64,000 bases of DNA, from contig CAVYMQ010000003.1 of NCBI GenBank assembly GCA_963769665.1, positions 992,001 through 1,056,000 of the forward strand. Reading direction: 5' to 3'. The notes below the pieces were generated by a model. That model saw only the letters and a list, made by a program, of their open reading frames with translations. It did not search any database and was not told the origin of the DNA. The stretch comes from JACCTU01 sp963769665 (GTDB taxonomy: Bacteria > Actinomycetota > Thermoleophilia > Gaiellales > Gaiellaceae). The translations under genes and the position numbers were made by a program. Positions 52,871-61,690 of the stretch are shown in pieces (position 1 is the stretch's first letter; the number at the start of each line of letters is the position of its first letter).

Positions 52871-52966
52871 CGAACCCGGAGAAAGTTGACGCGCCAAAGG
52901 CGCCGACTTTCTCCGGTCTAGAAGCGGGAGCGACGGGACTCGAACCCGCGACCTCCGGCGTGACAG
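52871..52966. repeat. left att-like direct repeat: displaced tRNA-Asp 3' part plus terminator hairpin
   Basis: 52921-52966 is identical over 46 bases to 61693-61738, the 3' part of the tRNA-Asp gene from the anticodon loop to past the discriminator base. The adjoining 52876-52916 matches the tRNA's terminator hairpin (61650-61690) at 38 of 41 positions, and four further bases match with one difference. Identity stops exactly inside the anticodon loop, a usual crossover site for tRNA-targeting tyrosine recombinases. This is interpreted as the att site left by integration. Confidence 0.75.
52876..52916. terminator. hairpin between asparaginase and the tRNA fragment
   Basis: GGAGAAAGT and ACTTTCTCC pair as a 9-bp outer stem around GC-rich inner stem (GCGCC/GGCGC). 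It is a copy of the hairpin at 61650-61690 and would terminate the asparaginase message. Confidence 0.7.
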
Positions 52967-52996
52967 TTGAGCGCTGACGCTTGCCGCTGTTCGTCG

Positions 52997-54388
52997 TCAG
53001 TCGCCATTGCTCGTCATAGCGGCGCTTTTCGCTCCGGCGCGGTTGTCGCTACTCGTCGCTAGTTGCCGGCGCTCCGTTCCACGATCGTTCCAACGAGTCG
53101 TCACTACGGCTGCCGGTCTCCCGCTGGTCCGCCGTAACCGCGGGCGGTAACCGGGTTCGGGCTCGGTCCGTGTCGTCCGTAGGTCTCTTGCGAAGGCGAA
53201 GCACCAGATCGCGATCAGGATCAGATCCAGGAGCACCGCGAGCAGCCAGGGCGCGGGGCGTGCCCATCCGATCGCCAGCGCGGCCGCCGCACCGAGCAGC
53301 AGCGCCAGCGCGAGAGGGCGGTAGACGTCAGCGAGTTTCCGGTAATCGACGAGTGTGACGATCGTCGCTACGAGCGCGATCAGCAGAGCCGAGACCGACC
53401 CGGTCAAGAGCCAGCTCGAGGGCTCGGGCGTGCGGGCGTCGGCTGCGTGCTCGATCAGGCTCACCGTGCCGGCGCCCGCTGCCGCCACCGCCATCGCGAT
53501 CGGCAGCTGGCTGTAGAGCCACAGTACGAGCGAGCCTCCGTCCTGTCGCGGCAGGCGCCGCCCGACGTAGTCGAAATAGGTCCACCAGAAGCCGAAGGCG
53601 ATGGTGAGCCCGAGAACGCCCGTCGCGACGGTGCGGAAGTCGAGATCCTCAACCGCGAGCAGCCCGTTGACCACGCCGAGGACCACCTCGCCCAGGACGA
53701 TGATGATGAACAGCCCGTAGCGCTCGGCCATCGAGGCTGTGGGGAGGATCCCGAGCGAGTCGTCGGGCGTACGTAACAAGTAGAAGACGACGAGCGCGAT
53801 TGAGCCGACGACGACGGCGCCCCAGACGGTTAGCCGGGCTGTGTTCTCCATGCCTAAGGTAGCGACCAGAGCTCCGATCGACACCACCAGTCCGGCGATG
53901 TAACGGAGCGCGCCCGGGCGATACTCGGGTGTGGCTGTCCGGTACACGGAGGCCCACTGCCAGGCGAGGACCGCCAGCAGCACCGCGTAGGTGATTGCGA
54001 ACTGTGCGCCGGCGGTGGTCGTCGCGTTCGCGGCGAAGACGGCGAGCACGGTGAGGATCCCCATCTGCAAGAAGGTGAACGAGCGGTTGCGACCGTCCTC
54101 GCGGCCGTGCAGTTCGTGGAACTCGGTACCGTTGAACCACCCGATCCAGATCAGCCCGAAGACGACGGCGAAGTCGAGGACGCCTGACCACGAGACATCC
54201 TCCGCCAGGGTGTGCGCTATCTGGCCGACGAGGACCACGTAGACGAGGTCGTAGAAGAGCTCCAGGAAGCTGACCCTGCGGTCCTCGATCACCTCGCCAT
54301 GAGGGCGGGGCGGCAGCAGGAACCAACGACGCAGCCCCGCCCCCAGCGTCATAGGAGGACCGGGCTCGGCTGCACTGCGCTCGCTCAC
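52997..54388 (-). CDS. ltrA: low temperature requirement protein A (LtrA) family membrane protein
   Basis: The product (463 residues, GTG 54388 with AGGAG eight bases upstream) opens with the family signature VSFLELFYDLVYVVLVGQIA and has about 12 helices, including NATTTAGAQFAITYAVLLAV and the acidic ERYGLFIIIVLGEVVLGVVN. LtrA proteins are named for cold growth in Listeria; the function is not known. The C-terminal 45 residues (TSGRPAAVVTTRWNDRGTER onward) are hydrophilic and lie over the degenerate repeats by the att site, so the original C-terminus may have been changed by integration. Confidence 0.85.
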   Translation of the reverse strand: MSERSAAEPGPPMTLGAGLRRWFLLPPRPHGEVIEDRRVSFLELFYDLVYVVLVGQIAHTLAEDVSWSGVLDFAVVFGLIWIGWFNGTEFHELHGREDGRNRSFTFLQMGILTVLAVFAANATTTAGAQFAITYAVLLAVLAWQWASVYRTATPEYRPGALRYIAGLVVSIGALVATLGMENTARLTVWGAVVVGSIALVVFYLLRTPDDSLGILPTASMAERYGLFIIIVLGEVVLGVVNGLLAVEDLDFRTVATGVLGLTIAFGFWWTYFDYVGRRLPRQDGGSLVLWLYSQLPIAMAVAAAGAGTVSLIEHAADARTPEPSSWLLTGSVSALLIALVATIVTLVDYRKLADVYRPLALALLLGAAAALAIGWARPAPWLLAVLLDLILIAIWCFAFARDLRTTRTEPEPGYRPRLRRTSGRPAAVVTTRWNDRGTERRQLATSSDNRAGAKSAAMTSNGD

Positions 54389-54524
54389 TTCATGCACTCC
54401 TCGCCAACTCGGCAGGCGACCTCCATCGGCGACCGGCCCTTCAGGGTCCTGATGCGCCGCGGCTCGTGCTCCACTGGCCTCGGTGCGGAGCACGAGCCGC
54501 CGACTATCAGCAACGGCTCGACTG

Positions 54525-55238
54525 CTAGTTGCGGATGAGCTCACGAGTCGTCGCGTTGACCGCTGCCTGGATCAGTTCGGCCACGGCCGCAGGCTGCGAT
54601 ACATAGATCGCATGGCTGCCTGCGACTTCGATCACCGTCGAGCCGGCCCGCGCTGACATCGCCTGCTGGGCCGGAGGCGGGATCATTCGGTCTTCCGTCG
54701 CGACGAGGTACCAGCTTTGCTTGCTTCGCCACGCGGGCTCGCTGACGGCGCCCCCAAGGGCGTCCAAACCCCACGGGACCTGCGAGTCAGCCATGAACGC
54801 CGCCTGCTCGGCGCTCAGGTCACCCGCGAACGAGGCGTGGAACTTTTCGCGGTCGAGGAATAGAAACCCGTCCTGCGGGGGGAGAATCGGCGGCACGGGT
54901 GCGCCGGGCGGCGGGTCTGCGATCAGGCTATTGACCGACTCGCCCTCGTCGGGCGCGAACGCGGCGATGTAGACGAGCGCCGCAACCTTCGGATGCGTGC
55001 CCGCCTCGGTGACGACGACTCCACCGTAGGAGTGGCCGACGAGGATGACCGGTCCCCTAGCCGCGTCGATCGCCCGCTGGGTGAAGGCGACATCATCGGC
55101 CAGCGAGACCGTCGGATTTTGGACGATGCTGACCTCGTAGCCGTCCTTCTTGAGGTGCTCGTACACGCCCTGCCAGCCGGAGCCGTCGACGAAACCGCCG
55201 TGGACGAGGACGACAGTGGGAGTATCCGAGTTGCTCAT
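54525..55238 (-). CDS. alpha/beta hydrolase, cytoplasmic
   Basis: The product (237 residues, ATG with AAAGGAG upstream) has VVLVHGGFVDGSGWQGVYEH (oxyanion hole), nucleophile ILVGHSYGGVVVTEAG, LVATEDRMIPPPAQQA with the acid, and a His in GSHAIYVSQP. It is a close paralogue of the secreted hydrolase at 59324-60148: both share IAAFAPDEGE and SWYLVATEDR. Two copies inside one island suggest duplication or selection for this activity. Substrate unknown. Confidence 0.85.
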   Translation of the reverse strand: MSNSDTPTVVLVHGGFVDGSGWQGVYEHLKKDGYEVSIVQNPTVSLADDVAFTQRAIDAARGPVILVGHSYGGVVVTEAGTHPKVAALVYIAAFAPDEGESVNSLIADPPPGAPVPPILPPQDGFLFLDREKFHASFAGDLSAEQAAFMADSQVPWGLDALGGAVSEPAWRSKQSWYLVATEDRMIPPPAQQAMSARAGSTVIEVAGSHAIYVSQPAAVAELIQAAVNATTRELIRN

Positions 55239-55390
55239 GGGGCTCCTTTCTGTTGAGCCGGTTGGATTCTTCGCCGCAGCGTCGCTCTTCCGCGGCGCGG
55301 TGTCATCGCCGCTAGCCGGAGTCGTCGATTCGGGCTAACCGGAAGAGCCAGCCGCTGCGCGCAGCGAACGCCTGCGGCCGGTCTTCGAAG

Positions 55391-57523
55391 TCAGTTGAGC
55401 GGAAGTGCGAGGTCGATCGCCGTGCCTTCGCCCCGCGGGCTGTCGATCGCGATCGTCCCGCCGAGGGTCTCGACGCGGTCGCGCAACCCGACGAGGCCCG
55501 AGCCGCGCGCCGAATCAGCGCCGCCGACGCCGTCGTCGCGGACCTTGACACTGAGCGCTCCGTCCGCTTCCGCCACGCCCACCTGGACGCTCGAGGCATG
55601 TGCGTGCTTCGCTACGTTCGTGAGCACTTCTGCGACGACATAGTAGGCAGCCACCTCTACGCTCTCGGGAAGCCGACCTTCGACACGCACGTCCAGCTCC
55701 ACTGGGATCGGCGACCGACGCGCCAGCATCTTCAGCGCCGGCGCCAGACCGCCCTCGGACAGGATCGCCGGGTGGATCCCGCTCGAGATCTCCCGCAGCT
55801 CCTCAAGCACCACCGTAAGCCCTTCGACTACGCGCGACAGTTCGGCGTGCTGTTCGTTGAGCTCGGTCGGCAGAGCTGCTTGTGCGGCACGCACCTCGAG
55901 TGCGAGCGAGACCAATTGCTGTTGGGCGCCGTCATGAAGATCACGCTCTATGCGCCGCCGGGTCGCGTCCGCGGTGGCAACGATCCGCGCGCGGGAGGCT
56001 GCCAGCTCGGCCCGGGTCTCGGCGTTAGCGATGGCGGTTGCGATGAGCTCTGTGAACTTCTCCAGACGCTCCTCGGTGTCGAGCGGCAAGAGATCATCGG
56101 ATCGAGATCCGACGGTCATCGCGCCCCAAAGACGATCCTCGACGACGATGGGGCTCGAGACAGCCGAGACGGTGCCGAGCCGTCGTGACGCCTCTCCAAC
56201 GGGTCCGTCGACGGACGACCAGTCGACCTTCTCCACACGGGCCGAGCGCCCAGTTCTGTGGACCTCCGCCGATGTCATTCCCTCCTGAAACTCCCACTGT
56301 GTCCCGATCGGAATCTCGAGGTTCGCGACGCCCACGAATGTGACCGCCGAGCCGTGCTCGAACTTCAGGACACCCGCGGCCGAGTCGAACAGCCGCGCGA
56401 CTTCCTCGCTCACGGCCGAAAAGATCGCGCTGGGCGGTACGTCGTGCGCGACCAGCGTCGCCACTCGCCGCAGCGCGGCCTGCTCCTCCGCAAGCGCGGT
56501 CACCAGCTCTCGAGCCTGTGTGTTCGCAATCGCCGTGGCGACTAGTGCGCTGAAGTCGGCGAGCCGCCGGTCGGTTCCGGGCGGGAACGCACCTTCGACC
56601 GATGCGATCGTAATCGCACCCCACAAATCGCCCTCGACGACGATCGGCGTCGCGAGCGCGCTACGCACCGCCAACTCCTGTGCGAGGACGGGCGGCTCGC
56701 CCTTGGAATCCTCGAGATCGAAGCGCGCAGCCTGCTGTGTCCGGTAGACGGCGGCCACGACGTAGTCGGGATCGAGCTGCACGCGGGCGCCCGGGCTGTG
56801 AGGGCCTCCATGCGCCCCCATGACTGTGACCGTCCCGTCGTCCTCGAACCTCACCACAGCCGTGATGTCGAGCCCGAAGAGCGCATCGACCTCGCCGGCG
56901 ATCGCGTCGAATAGAGCTCCCGGCTCGACTCCGCTCGCCACGAGCGTCGCCACTCGCCGCAGCGAGGCCTGCTCGTGTGCAAGACGTGCAAGCGCCTCGC
57001 GCGACTCGGCATTCGCAATCGCGCTCCCCACCAGCTCGGTGAACTCCGCGGTACGGTCCGCCGCTTCAGACGAGGCCTTCTCGGGCTGCGCCCACCCAGC
57101 GGCCATCACTCCCCATATCTGGTCATCGACCAGGATCGGCGCTCCCACCGCGCACCGCACACCGAGCTCGCGGGCGAGCGCCGCGACTGGTCCTGGAGCG
57201 TCGTCGTAGCTGATGGAGGTTGGTTTGCCGCTGCGCAGAACAACCGAGGCGAGATCGTCGCCATCGAGGACCGTCCGGGCGCCTAGCTGAGCCAGGAGCT
57301 CAAGGGGATGGGCGGCAACATGGTTCAGCGTCGCATCAGCCTCGTAACGGCCAACCAGCGAGAAGTCGGAGTTCAGTAACCTCGCCACCTCGTCAGCCAC
57401 AGCCTGGAACACCTCCGCGGTGGAGGCGCCCCGTGCAACCAGTGTTGCGACTCGGCGTAGCGCGGCTTGGTCGTCGGCCAGACGCTCAGGGTCCACGCGA
57501 TCCCTCACGTCCGGATGCGCCAT
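55391..57523 (-). CDS. soluble sensor histidine kinase with three GAF domains (NarL-type)
   Basis: The product (710 residues) has three GAF domains (about 15-175, 185-340, 345-500), each preceded by the linker ALRRVATLVA-type, so they arose by repeat duplication. The kinase part has HisKA_3 H-box RRRIERDLHDGAQQQLVSLA, N-box VVAEVLTNVAKHAHASSVQ and G-box VRDDGVGGADSARGSGLVGL. No membrane helices, so it senses a cytoplasmic or diffusible signal. The cognate regulator is the divergent NarL-type gene at 57602. Confidence 0.92.
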   Translation of the reverse strand: MAHPDVRDRVDPERLADDQAALRRVATLVARGASTAEVFQAVADEVARLLNSDFSLVGRYEADATLNHVAAHPLELLAQLGARTVLDGDDLASVVLRSGKPTSISYDDAPGPVAALARELGVRCAVGAPILVDDQIWGVMAAGWAQPEKASSEAADRTAEFTELVGSAIANAESREALARLAHEQASLRRVATLVASGVEPGALFDAIAGEVDALFGLDITAVVRFEDDGTVTVMGAHGGPHSPGARVQLDPDYVVAAVYRTQQAARFDLEDSKGEPPVLAQELAVRSALATPIVVEGDLWGAITIASVEGAFPPGTDRRLADFSALVATAIANTQARELVTALAEEQAALRRVATLVAHDVPPSAIFSAVSEEVARLFDSAAGVLKFEHGSAVTFVGVANLEIPIGTQWEFQEGMTSAEVHRTGRSARVEKVDWSSVDGPVGEASRRLGTVSAVSSPIVVEDRLWGAMTVGSRSDDLLPLDTEERLEKFTELIATAIANAETRAELAASRARIVATADATRRRIERDLHDGAQQQLVSLALEVRAAQAALPTELNEQHAELSRVVEGLTVVLEELREISSGIHPAILSEGGLAPALKMLARRSPIPVELDVRVEGRLPESVEVAAYYVVAEVLTNVAKHAHASSVQVGVAEADGALSVKVRDDGVGGADSARGSGLVGLRDRVETLGGTIAIDSPRGEGTAIDLALPLN

Positions 57524-57588
57524 GACCTGATCGAGCGTCGAGGCGCGCCTGGACTACTCAGCGACGTGCCCATCGGGTCACGGTAAAC

Positions 57589-57594
57589 GATAAT
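57589..57594 (+). promoter_or_regulatory. -10 box GATAAT
   Basis: GATAAT in an AT-rich spot ends seven bases before ATG 57602, fitting leaderless transcription of the regulator. Confidence 0.5.
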
Positions 57595-57601
57595 TGCCCC
57601 T

Positions 57602-58261
57602 ATGACGGCTCACGCGATGCGCGTGATCTTGGCCGACGACGATCTTCTCCTCCGCGAGGGGCTTGCAAGCCTGCTCGAGCGTTCCGGCTTCCAGGTCGTG
57701 GGGCAGTGCGGAGACGCCTCCAGGCTGATCGAACTCACCCGCGAACACCAACCCGAGCTCGTGATCGTCGACATCCGGATGCCGCCCAGCCACACGACGG
57801 AAGGGCTCGAGGCGGCGGGAGTGATTCGCGAGGAGGTTCCCGAGACGGCAATCCTCGTTCTCTCCGCACACGTCGACGTAGAGCACGCGATGAACCTCCT
57901 CAGCAGCGGGGAGCGCATCGGCTACCTCCTGAAGAGCCGCGTCACGAACGTGGATGACTTCCTCGCAACGCTCGAGAGGATCGTCCAAGGCGGATCGGTC
58001 GTCGACCCCGCGCTCATTCAGGAACTTGTCGCCGCGCGGCGCGCCAACGACCCGCTCGAGCACCTTTCCCCACGTGAACTGGAGGTGCTTGCGCTCATGG
58101 CCGAAGGCCGCTCTAACGGCGGAATCGCGCGCCAGCTCTGGGTGACTGAAGGGACCATCGAGAAGCATGTGCACAGCATCCTCATGAAGCTCCGCCTGTC
58201 GGAGACAGAGGACGACCACCGTCGCGTTCTCGCCGTGGTCACCTACCTAGACGCCCGTTAG
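57602..58261 (+). CDS. NarL/FixJ-family response regulator
   Basis: The product (219 residues) has a receiver domain (VILADDDLLLREGLASLLER, phospho-Asp in ELVIVDIRMPP, the later Lys in YLLKSRV) and a LuxR-type DNA-binding domain (HLSPRELEVLALMAEGRSNG, then TEGTIEKHVHSILMKLRL). It is divergent from the three-GAF kinase, 78 bases apart, and overlaps the convergent receiver-only gene by four bases. Confidence 0.93.
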   Translation: MTAHAMRVILADDDLLLREGLASLLERSGFQVVGQCGDASRLIELTREHQPELVIVDIRMPPSHTTEGLEAAGVIREEVPETAILVLSAHVDVEHAMNLLSSGERIGYLLKSRVTNVDDFLATLERIVQGGSVVDPALIQELVAARRANDPLEHLSPRELEVLALMAEGRSNGGIARQLWVTEGTIEKHVHSILMKLRLSETEDDHRRVLAVVTYLDAR

Positions 58262-58620
58262 CTCCGTTCGAGAAGGCCGCGGATCGCTTCGGCCGACAGC
58301 TCGGCCTTCGCGAGGAAGCCCGCGGCAGGGCTCTGCGCGATCGCATCGGCGAGCTCATCCTCGGAGCGAGTCGAGATCAGGATCACCGAAGCTCCGCCAG
58401 GGTGGTCGGCGACCAGGCGCCGTGCGAGCTCGAAGCCGCTCTCGTCCCCGAGCGAGACATCGACGAGCACGACGTCCGGGCGGAGGGTCTCAGCCTGCCG
58501 CAGGGCGTCGGCGCTCGTCGAGGCCACCCCCGCGATGGTCAGGCCTTCTCGCACAAGAAGCGTTCGGGCCGCTTCCAGGAAACCTCGGTTGTCGTCGACG
58601 ATCAGGCAGCGGACGGCCAC
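58258..58620 (-). CDS. stand-alone receiver-domain response regulator
   Basis: The product (120 residues, GTG 58620) is a single receiver: AVRCLIVDDNRGFLEAARTL, phospho-Asp in DVVLVDVSLGDESGFELARR, Lys in GFLAKAELS. There is no output domain. It may tune the neighbouring kinase by taking phosphate. An open frame continues upstream but without a plausible start. Confidence 0.8.
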   Translation of the reverse strand: MAVRCLIVDDNRGFLEAARTLLVREGLTIAGVASTSADALRQAETLRPDVVLVDVSLGDESGFELARRLVADHPGGASVILISTRSEDELADAIAQSPAAGFLAKAELSAEAIRGLLERS

Positions 58621-58785
58621 CCGACCAGCGTTGCAGACAGGTCGTGGTGGCGCATTGGAGCTAGCAGGAACCCACGAAGTTCCGCTAGCAGCGCGCCATG
58701 ATCGCCGCTGGCTTCGATGCCGCCGGGAGTCTTCGCCGTGATCGTTCGACTCCAACCACGCAACCTCGGTTAGGAGGGCAGAACG

Positions 58786-58998
58786 ATGCAACCGATCCTG
58801 ATTTCCAACACCGACCGCGCCGACCGCAGCACGGACGAGCGACTCCTCGTCCACGCTTGGCGCTCCGAGCAACTACGCCGCCTCGGTCTATCTCGCACCC
58901 TCGCCGAGACGTTCGCTGAGCTGGTCGACTGGCATGAGATCGCCTTCCTAGTGTCGCAGGGCTGCTCGCCGGAGCTCGCAATCGAGATTGTGCGCTGA
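58786..58998 (+). CDS. small conserved protein (70 residues)
   Basis: The start has a strong ribosome-binding site, AGGAGGG seven bases before the ATG. The protein is acidic and helical: RSEQLRRLGLSRTLAETFAE then LVDWHEIAFLVSQGCSPELA. The WHEIAFLVxxGCxPELAxEI pattern recalls small hypothetical proteins that I have seen in actinobacteria, with no known function. Confidence 0.7.
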   Translation: MQPILISNTDRADRSTDERLLVHAWRSEQLRRLGLSRTLAETFAELVDWHEIAFLVSQGCSPELAIEIVR

Positions 58999-59323
58999 GT
59001 GTGACGAAGCGAAGCTCGTCGTGTCGCGCCTTGCGGTTGGCCGATGGCGGAGAGATTCGTCTCGCAGTTCAAACACGTCATCCATCCGGCCGGCTCTCGC
59101 AGACGCGTGTTGAGCCTTGCGCTCCAGAAGATCGCACTATGCCAGCCGCTCGTCGCGATCCCGCACAGCGCACCCGACTCGATTTCATGCCAGCTGGAAT
59201 GCGAGAACGGTTGACAGCTGCGAGGCAGAACGGATGCTGGCCGCGATGCTGCGCCTCGGATTCCGCGCGACCCTACTCATCAACATGACGGGCTTCCGAT
59301 GCCTGTCCGATGAAGGAGGCGGT
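58999..59323. other. 325-base gap with no recognised gene
   Basis: I see no convincing gene. There is a short stem GACGA/TCGTC right after the small gene and a TTGACA at about 59208 that could be a -35 box, though no -10 stands at the right distance. GAAGGAGG at the right end is the ribosome-binding site of the hydrolase. Confidence 0.4.
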
Positions 59324-60148
59324 ATGACGATCACGACCCGGAGCCCCCGCGCCGCAGCAGCGCTTGCGCTCCTCCTAGCGCTCGTCGCGATCCCCTTCGC
59401 AGCGGGGACCGCTGGCGGCTCACCCAACGGTGCGAGCGAGGCTAAGCAGACGATCGTGCTCGTGCACGGCGCCTGGGCAGACTCATCAGGCTGGAACGAC
59501 AGCATCGAGACGTTGCAGAAGAAGGGCTATACGGCGCTCGCAGTCGCGACCCCGCTGCGTAGCCTCCATGGGGACGCTGCCTACCTGCGCAGCGTGCTTG
59601 CCAGCATCTCCGGCCCGATCGTCCTCGTGGGCCACTCCTACGGAGGCATGGTCTTGACGAACGCCGCGACCGGGAACCCGAACGTCAAAGCGCTCGTCTA
59701 CATCGCGGCATTCGCACCCGACGAGGGCGAGAAGCAGATCGAACTGATCCTCAAGAACGAAGGCAGCCAGATCAGTCCGGCCACGCTGACGGTCAGGCCC
59801 TATCCCGGTGGACTCGACAGCTACATCACTCCGAGCCTGTTCCGGCAGATCTTCGCTCACGACGTCTCTGAGAAGACGGCTGCCGTCATGGCCGCGACTC
59901 AACGGCCGTTCGAACTCGCGATCCTCGAGGAAGTCTCGGGCGAGCCGGCCTGGAAGAACATCCGATCGTGGTATCTCGTCGCGACCGAGGACCGCGCGAT
60001 CCCGCCCACGACCCAGCGCTTCATGGCTGAGCGGGCCGGTGCGACGATCGCCGAAGTCCGCGCCTCGCACGTCCCGATGAACTCGAAGCCCTCCGCTGTG
60101 ACCGAGCTCATCCTCGAAGCCGCCAAGTCGGTGGCGGCAGACAACTAA
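59324..60148 (+). CDS. secreted alpha/beta hydrolase
   Basis: The product (274 residues from ATG 59324, with AAGGAGG four bases upstream) has a signal peptide (AAAALALLLALVAIPFAAGT). The fold matches the 54525-55238 paralogue: VLVHGAWADSSGWNDSIE, ILVGHSYGGMVLTNAATG-like nucleophile GHSYGG, IAAFAPDEGEK and SWYLVATEDRAIPPTTQR, with a His in RASHVPMNSKP. An upstream in-frame ATG would add residues without a signal and is less likely. Confidence 0.85.
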   Translation: MTITTRSPRAAAALALLLALVAIPFAAGTAGGSPNGASEAKQTIVLVHGAWADSSGWNDSIETLQKKGYTALAVATPLRSLHGDAAYLRSVLASISGPIVLVGHSYGGMVLTNAATGNPNVKALVYIAAFAPDEGEKQIELILKNEGSQISPATLTVRPYPGGLDSYITPSLFRQIFAHDVSEKTAAVMAATQRPFELAILEEVSGEPAWKNIRSWYLVATEDRAIPPTTQRFMAERAGATIAEVRASHVPMNSKPSAVTELILEAAKSVAADN

Positions 60149-60198
60149 CCCGCGCTACCTGGTTCCTTACAACTTCGAGACCCAGAAGGAGGGTCACC

Positions 60199-61170
60199 AT
60201 GTCAGAAACCATCATCCAGACCACAGTCCTTGAGCCCGCGGCGCAGGCTTTCGTTGAGGCAACTGCGAACCCGCCCTATCTCTTCGATCTCGGTCCCGTC
60301 GAAGGTCGCAAGACCGTCGACGAGGTGCAGTCCGGTGAGATCGCAAAGCCGGACGTCGACCTCGAAGACACCACCATTCCAGGCGGACCGTCCGGCGAGG
60401 TCTCCGTTCGTATCCTGCGCCCGAAGGGAGCGGTCGGACCGCTGCCCGTGATCGTTTACATCCACGGCGCCGGCTGGGTGTTCGGCAACAGCCGTACCCA
60501 CGACCGCCTGATCCGCGAGCTCACTGCCGGGACCGGCGCAGCCGTCGTCTTCCCAAACTACAGCCTCTCGCCGGAGGCCCGCTATCCGACCGCGCTCGAG
60601 GAGTCCTATGCGGTCGCCGCTTGGGTCGCCGAGCACGGCGCCGAGAAGCTTCTCGACTCCTCCCGCATCGCGGTGGCCGGCGATTCGGTGGGCGGCAACA
60701 TGAGCACCGCGCTCACCCTGCTGGCGAAGGAGCGCTCCGGGCCCAAGCTGGCCGCGCAAGTGCTCTTTTACCCGGTCACCGACGCCAGCTTCGACACAGG
60801 CTCCTACCACGAGTTCGCCGAGGGCTACTTCCTCCGCCGCGACGCGATGCAGTGGTTCTGGGACCAGTACACGACGAGCGAGGAGCAGCGGAACGAGATC
60901 ACCGCTTCACCGCTGCGCGCCAGCCTCGATCAGCTCGCAGGCCTGCCGCCGGCGCTCGTCATCACTGCCGACGCCGACGTCCTGCGTGACGAAGGCGAGG
61001 CCTACGCGAACAAGCTCCGCCAGGCCTCCGTCCCCGTCACCGCCGTCCGCTACCAGGGCATCATCCACGACTTCGTGATGCTCAACGCGCTTCGCGAGAC
61101 GCACGCCGCCGAGGGCGCGATCACCCAGGCGATCAACTTCCTGCGCGTGGTACTCGACACCAGGCCCTGA
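60199..61170 (+). CDS. alpha/beta hydrolase-3 esterase (HSL family)
   Basis: The product (323 residues, ATG with AAGGAGG upstream) has the hormone-sensitive-lipase oxyanion motif VIVYIHGAGWVFGNSRTHDR and nucleophile elbow IAVAGDSVGGNMSTALTLLA, with acid DADVLRDEGEAYANKL and His in GIIHDFVMLNA. It is a cytoplasmic short-chain esterase or lactonase. It lies 50 bases after the secreted hydrolase and ends in a terminator. Confidence 0.92.
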   Translation: MSETIIQTTVLEPAAQAFVEATANPPYLFDLGPVEGRKTVDEVQSGEIAKPDVDLEDTTIPGGPSGEVSVRILRPKGAVGPLPVIVYIHGAGWVFGNSRTHDRLIRELTAGTGAAVVFPNYSLSPEARYPTALEESYAVAAWVAEHGAEKLLDSSRIAVAGDSVGGNMSTALTLLAKERSGPKLAAQVLFYPVTDASFDTGSYHEFAEGYFLRRDAMQWFWDQYTTSEEQRNEITASPLRASLDQLAGLPPALVITADADVLRDEGEAYANKLRQASVPVTAVRYQGIIHDFVMLNALRETHAAEGAITQAINFLRVVLDTRP

Positions 61171-61177
61171 TGAAGAC

Positions 61178-61217
61178 GCGGTTCGTCCCGCCGTCCGAGC
61201 GCGGCGGGACGAACCGC
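61178..61217. terminator. 15-bp perfect hairpin
   Basis: GCGGTTCGTCCCGCC (61178-61192) pairs with GGCGGGACGAACCGC (61203-61217) eight bases after the esterase stop. Confidence 0.75.
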
Positions 61218-61330
61218 AAATCAGCAACCCCCATCAACGGTCGCAGCCGGCGAGGTCCTGCCCCAGCGGCGGGCGACCGAGCCGAGCAGTTCGCGGCTCT
61301 GAAGCACGTAACGAAAGGTGAAGCACGGTC

Positions 61331-61519
61331 ATGTCGTACGGAATCCTCCTCCTAAGGGTCGTCCTTGGATCGATCGTGGCGGCGCACAGCGCGCAGAAGC
61401 TGTTCGCCTGGTTCGGCGGGAGCGGCCCGCGCGGGGACTGCCTCCAGCTTCGCCCAGCTTCGCTTCCGGGACCTCAGGTGTCCGACACCGGGGCGAAGCG
61501 GTCGCCGCTGTCAAGTTGA
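61331..61519 (+). pseudogene. truncated DoxX family gene
   Basis: The reading frame opens with SYGILLLRVVLGSIVAAHSA then QKLFAWFGGSGPRG, the first helix and HGxQKLFGWFGG-type signature of DoxX membrane proteins. After about 35 residues the sequence leaves the family; the remaining codons up to the TGA are unrelated. Three further helices are missing. The break lies near the right end of the tRNA island, so the island boundary or a deletion cut the gene. Confidence 0.65.
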
Positions 61520-61649
61520 TGCTGTGACAACTCTGTGTCAACTCTCCGGGAAGGCGGGTCGATTCGTCCCGTGATGCCTCATCCGGTGACAGCGGAGGCG
61601 GGCTCTGCCCGCCGGGAGCGTCCCCAGTAGCCCCCATGGAAAGGCGAAT

Positions 61650-61690
61650 CCGGAGAAAGTTGAGGCGCCGCAGGCGCCGACTTTCTCCGG
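61650..61690. terminator. hairpin downstream of tRNA-Asp (right copy)
   Basis: GGAGAAAGT and ACTTTCTCC form the outer stem and GGCGCC-GCA-GGCGCC the inner stem. It directly follows the tRNA 3' end on the minus strand and is a near-copy of 52876-52916. Confidence 0.75.

Noticed and set aside
52925..52966. Second tRNA-Asp gene
   Set aside because: Only the 3' part from the anticodon loop is present; no acceptor 5' strand or D arm, so it is an att remnant.
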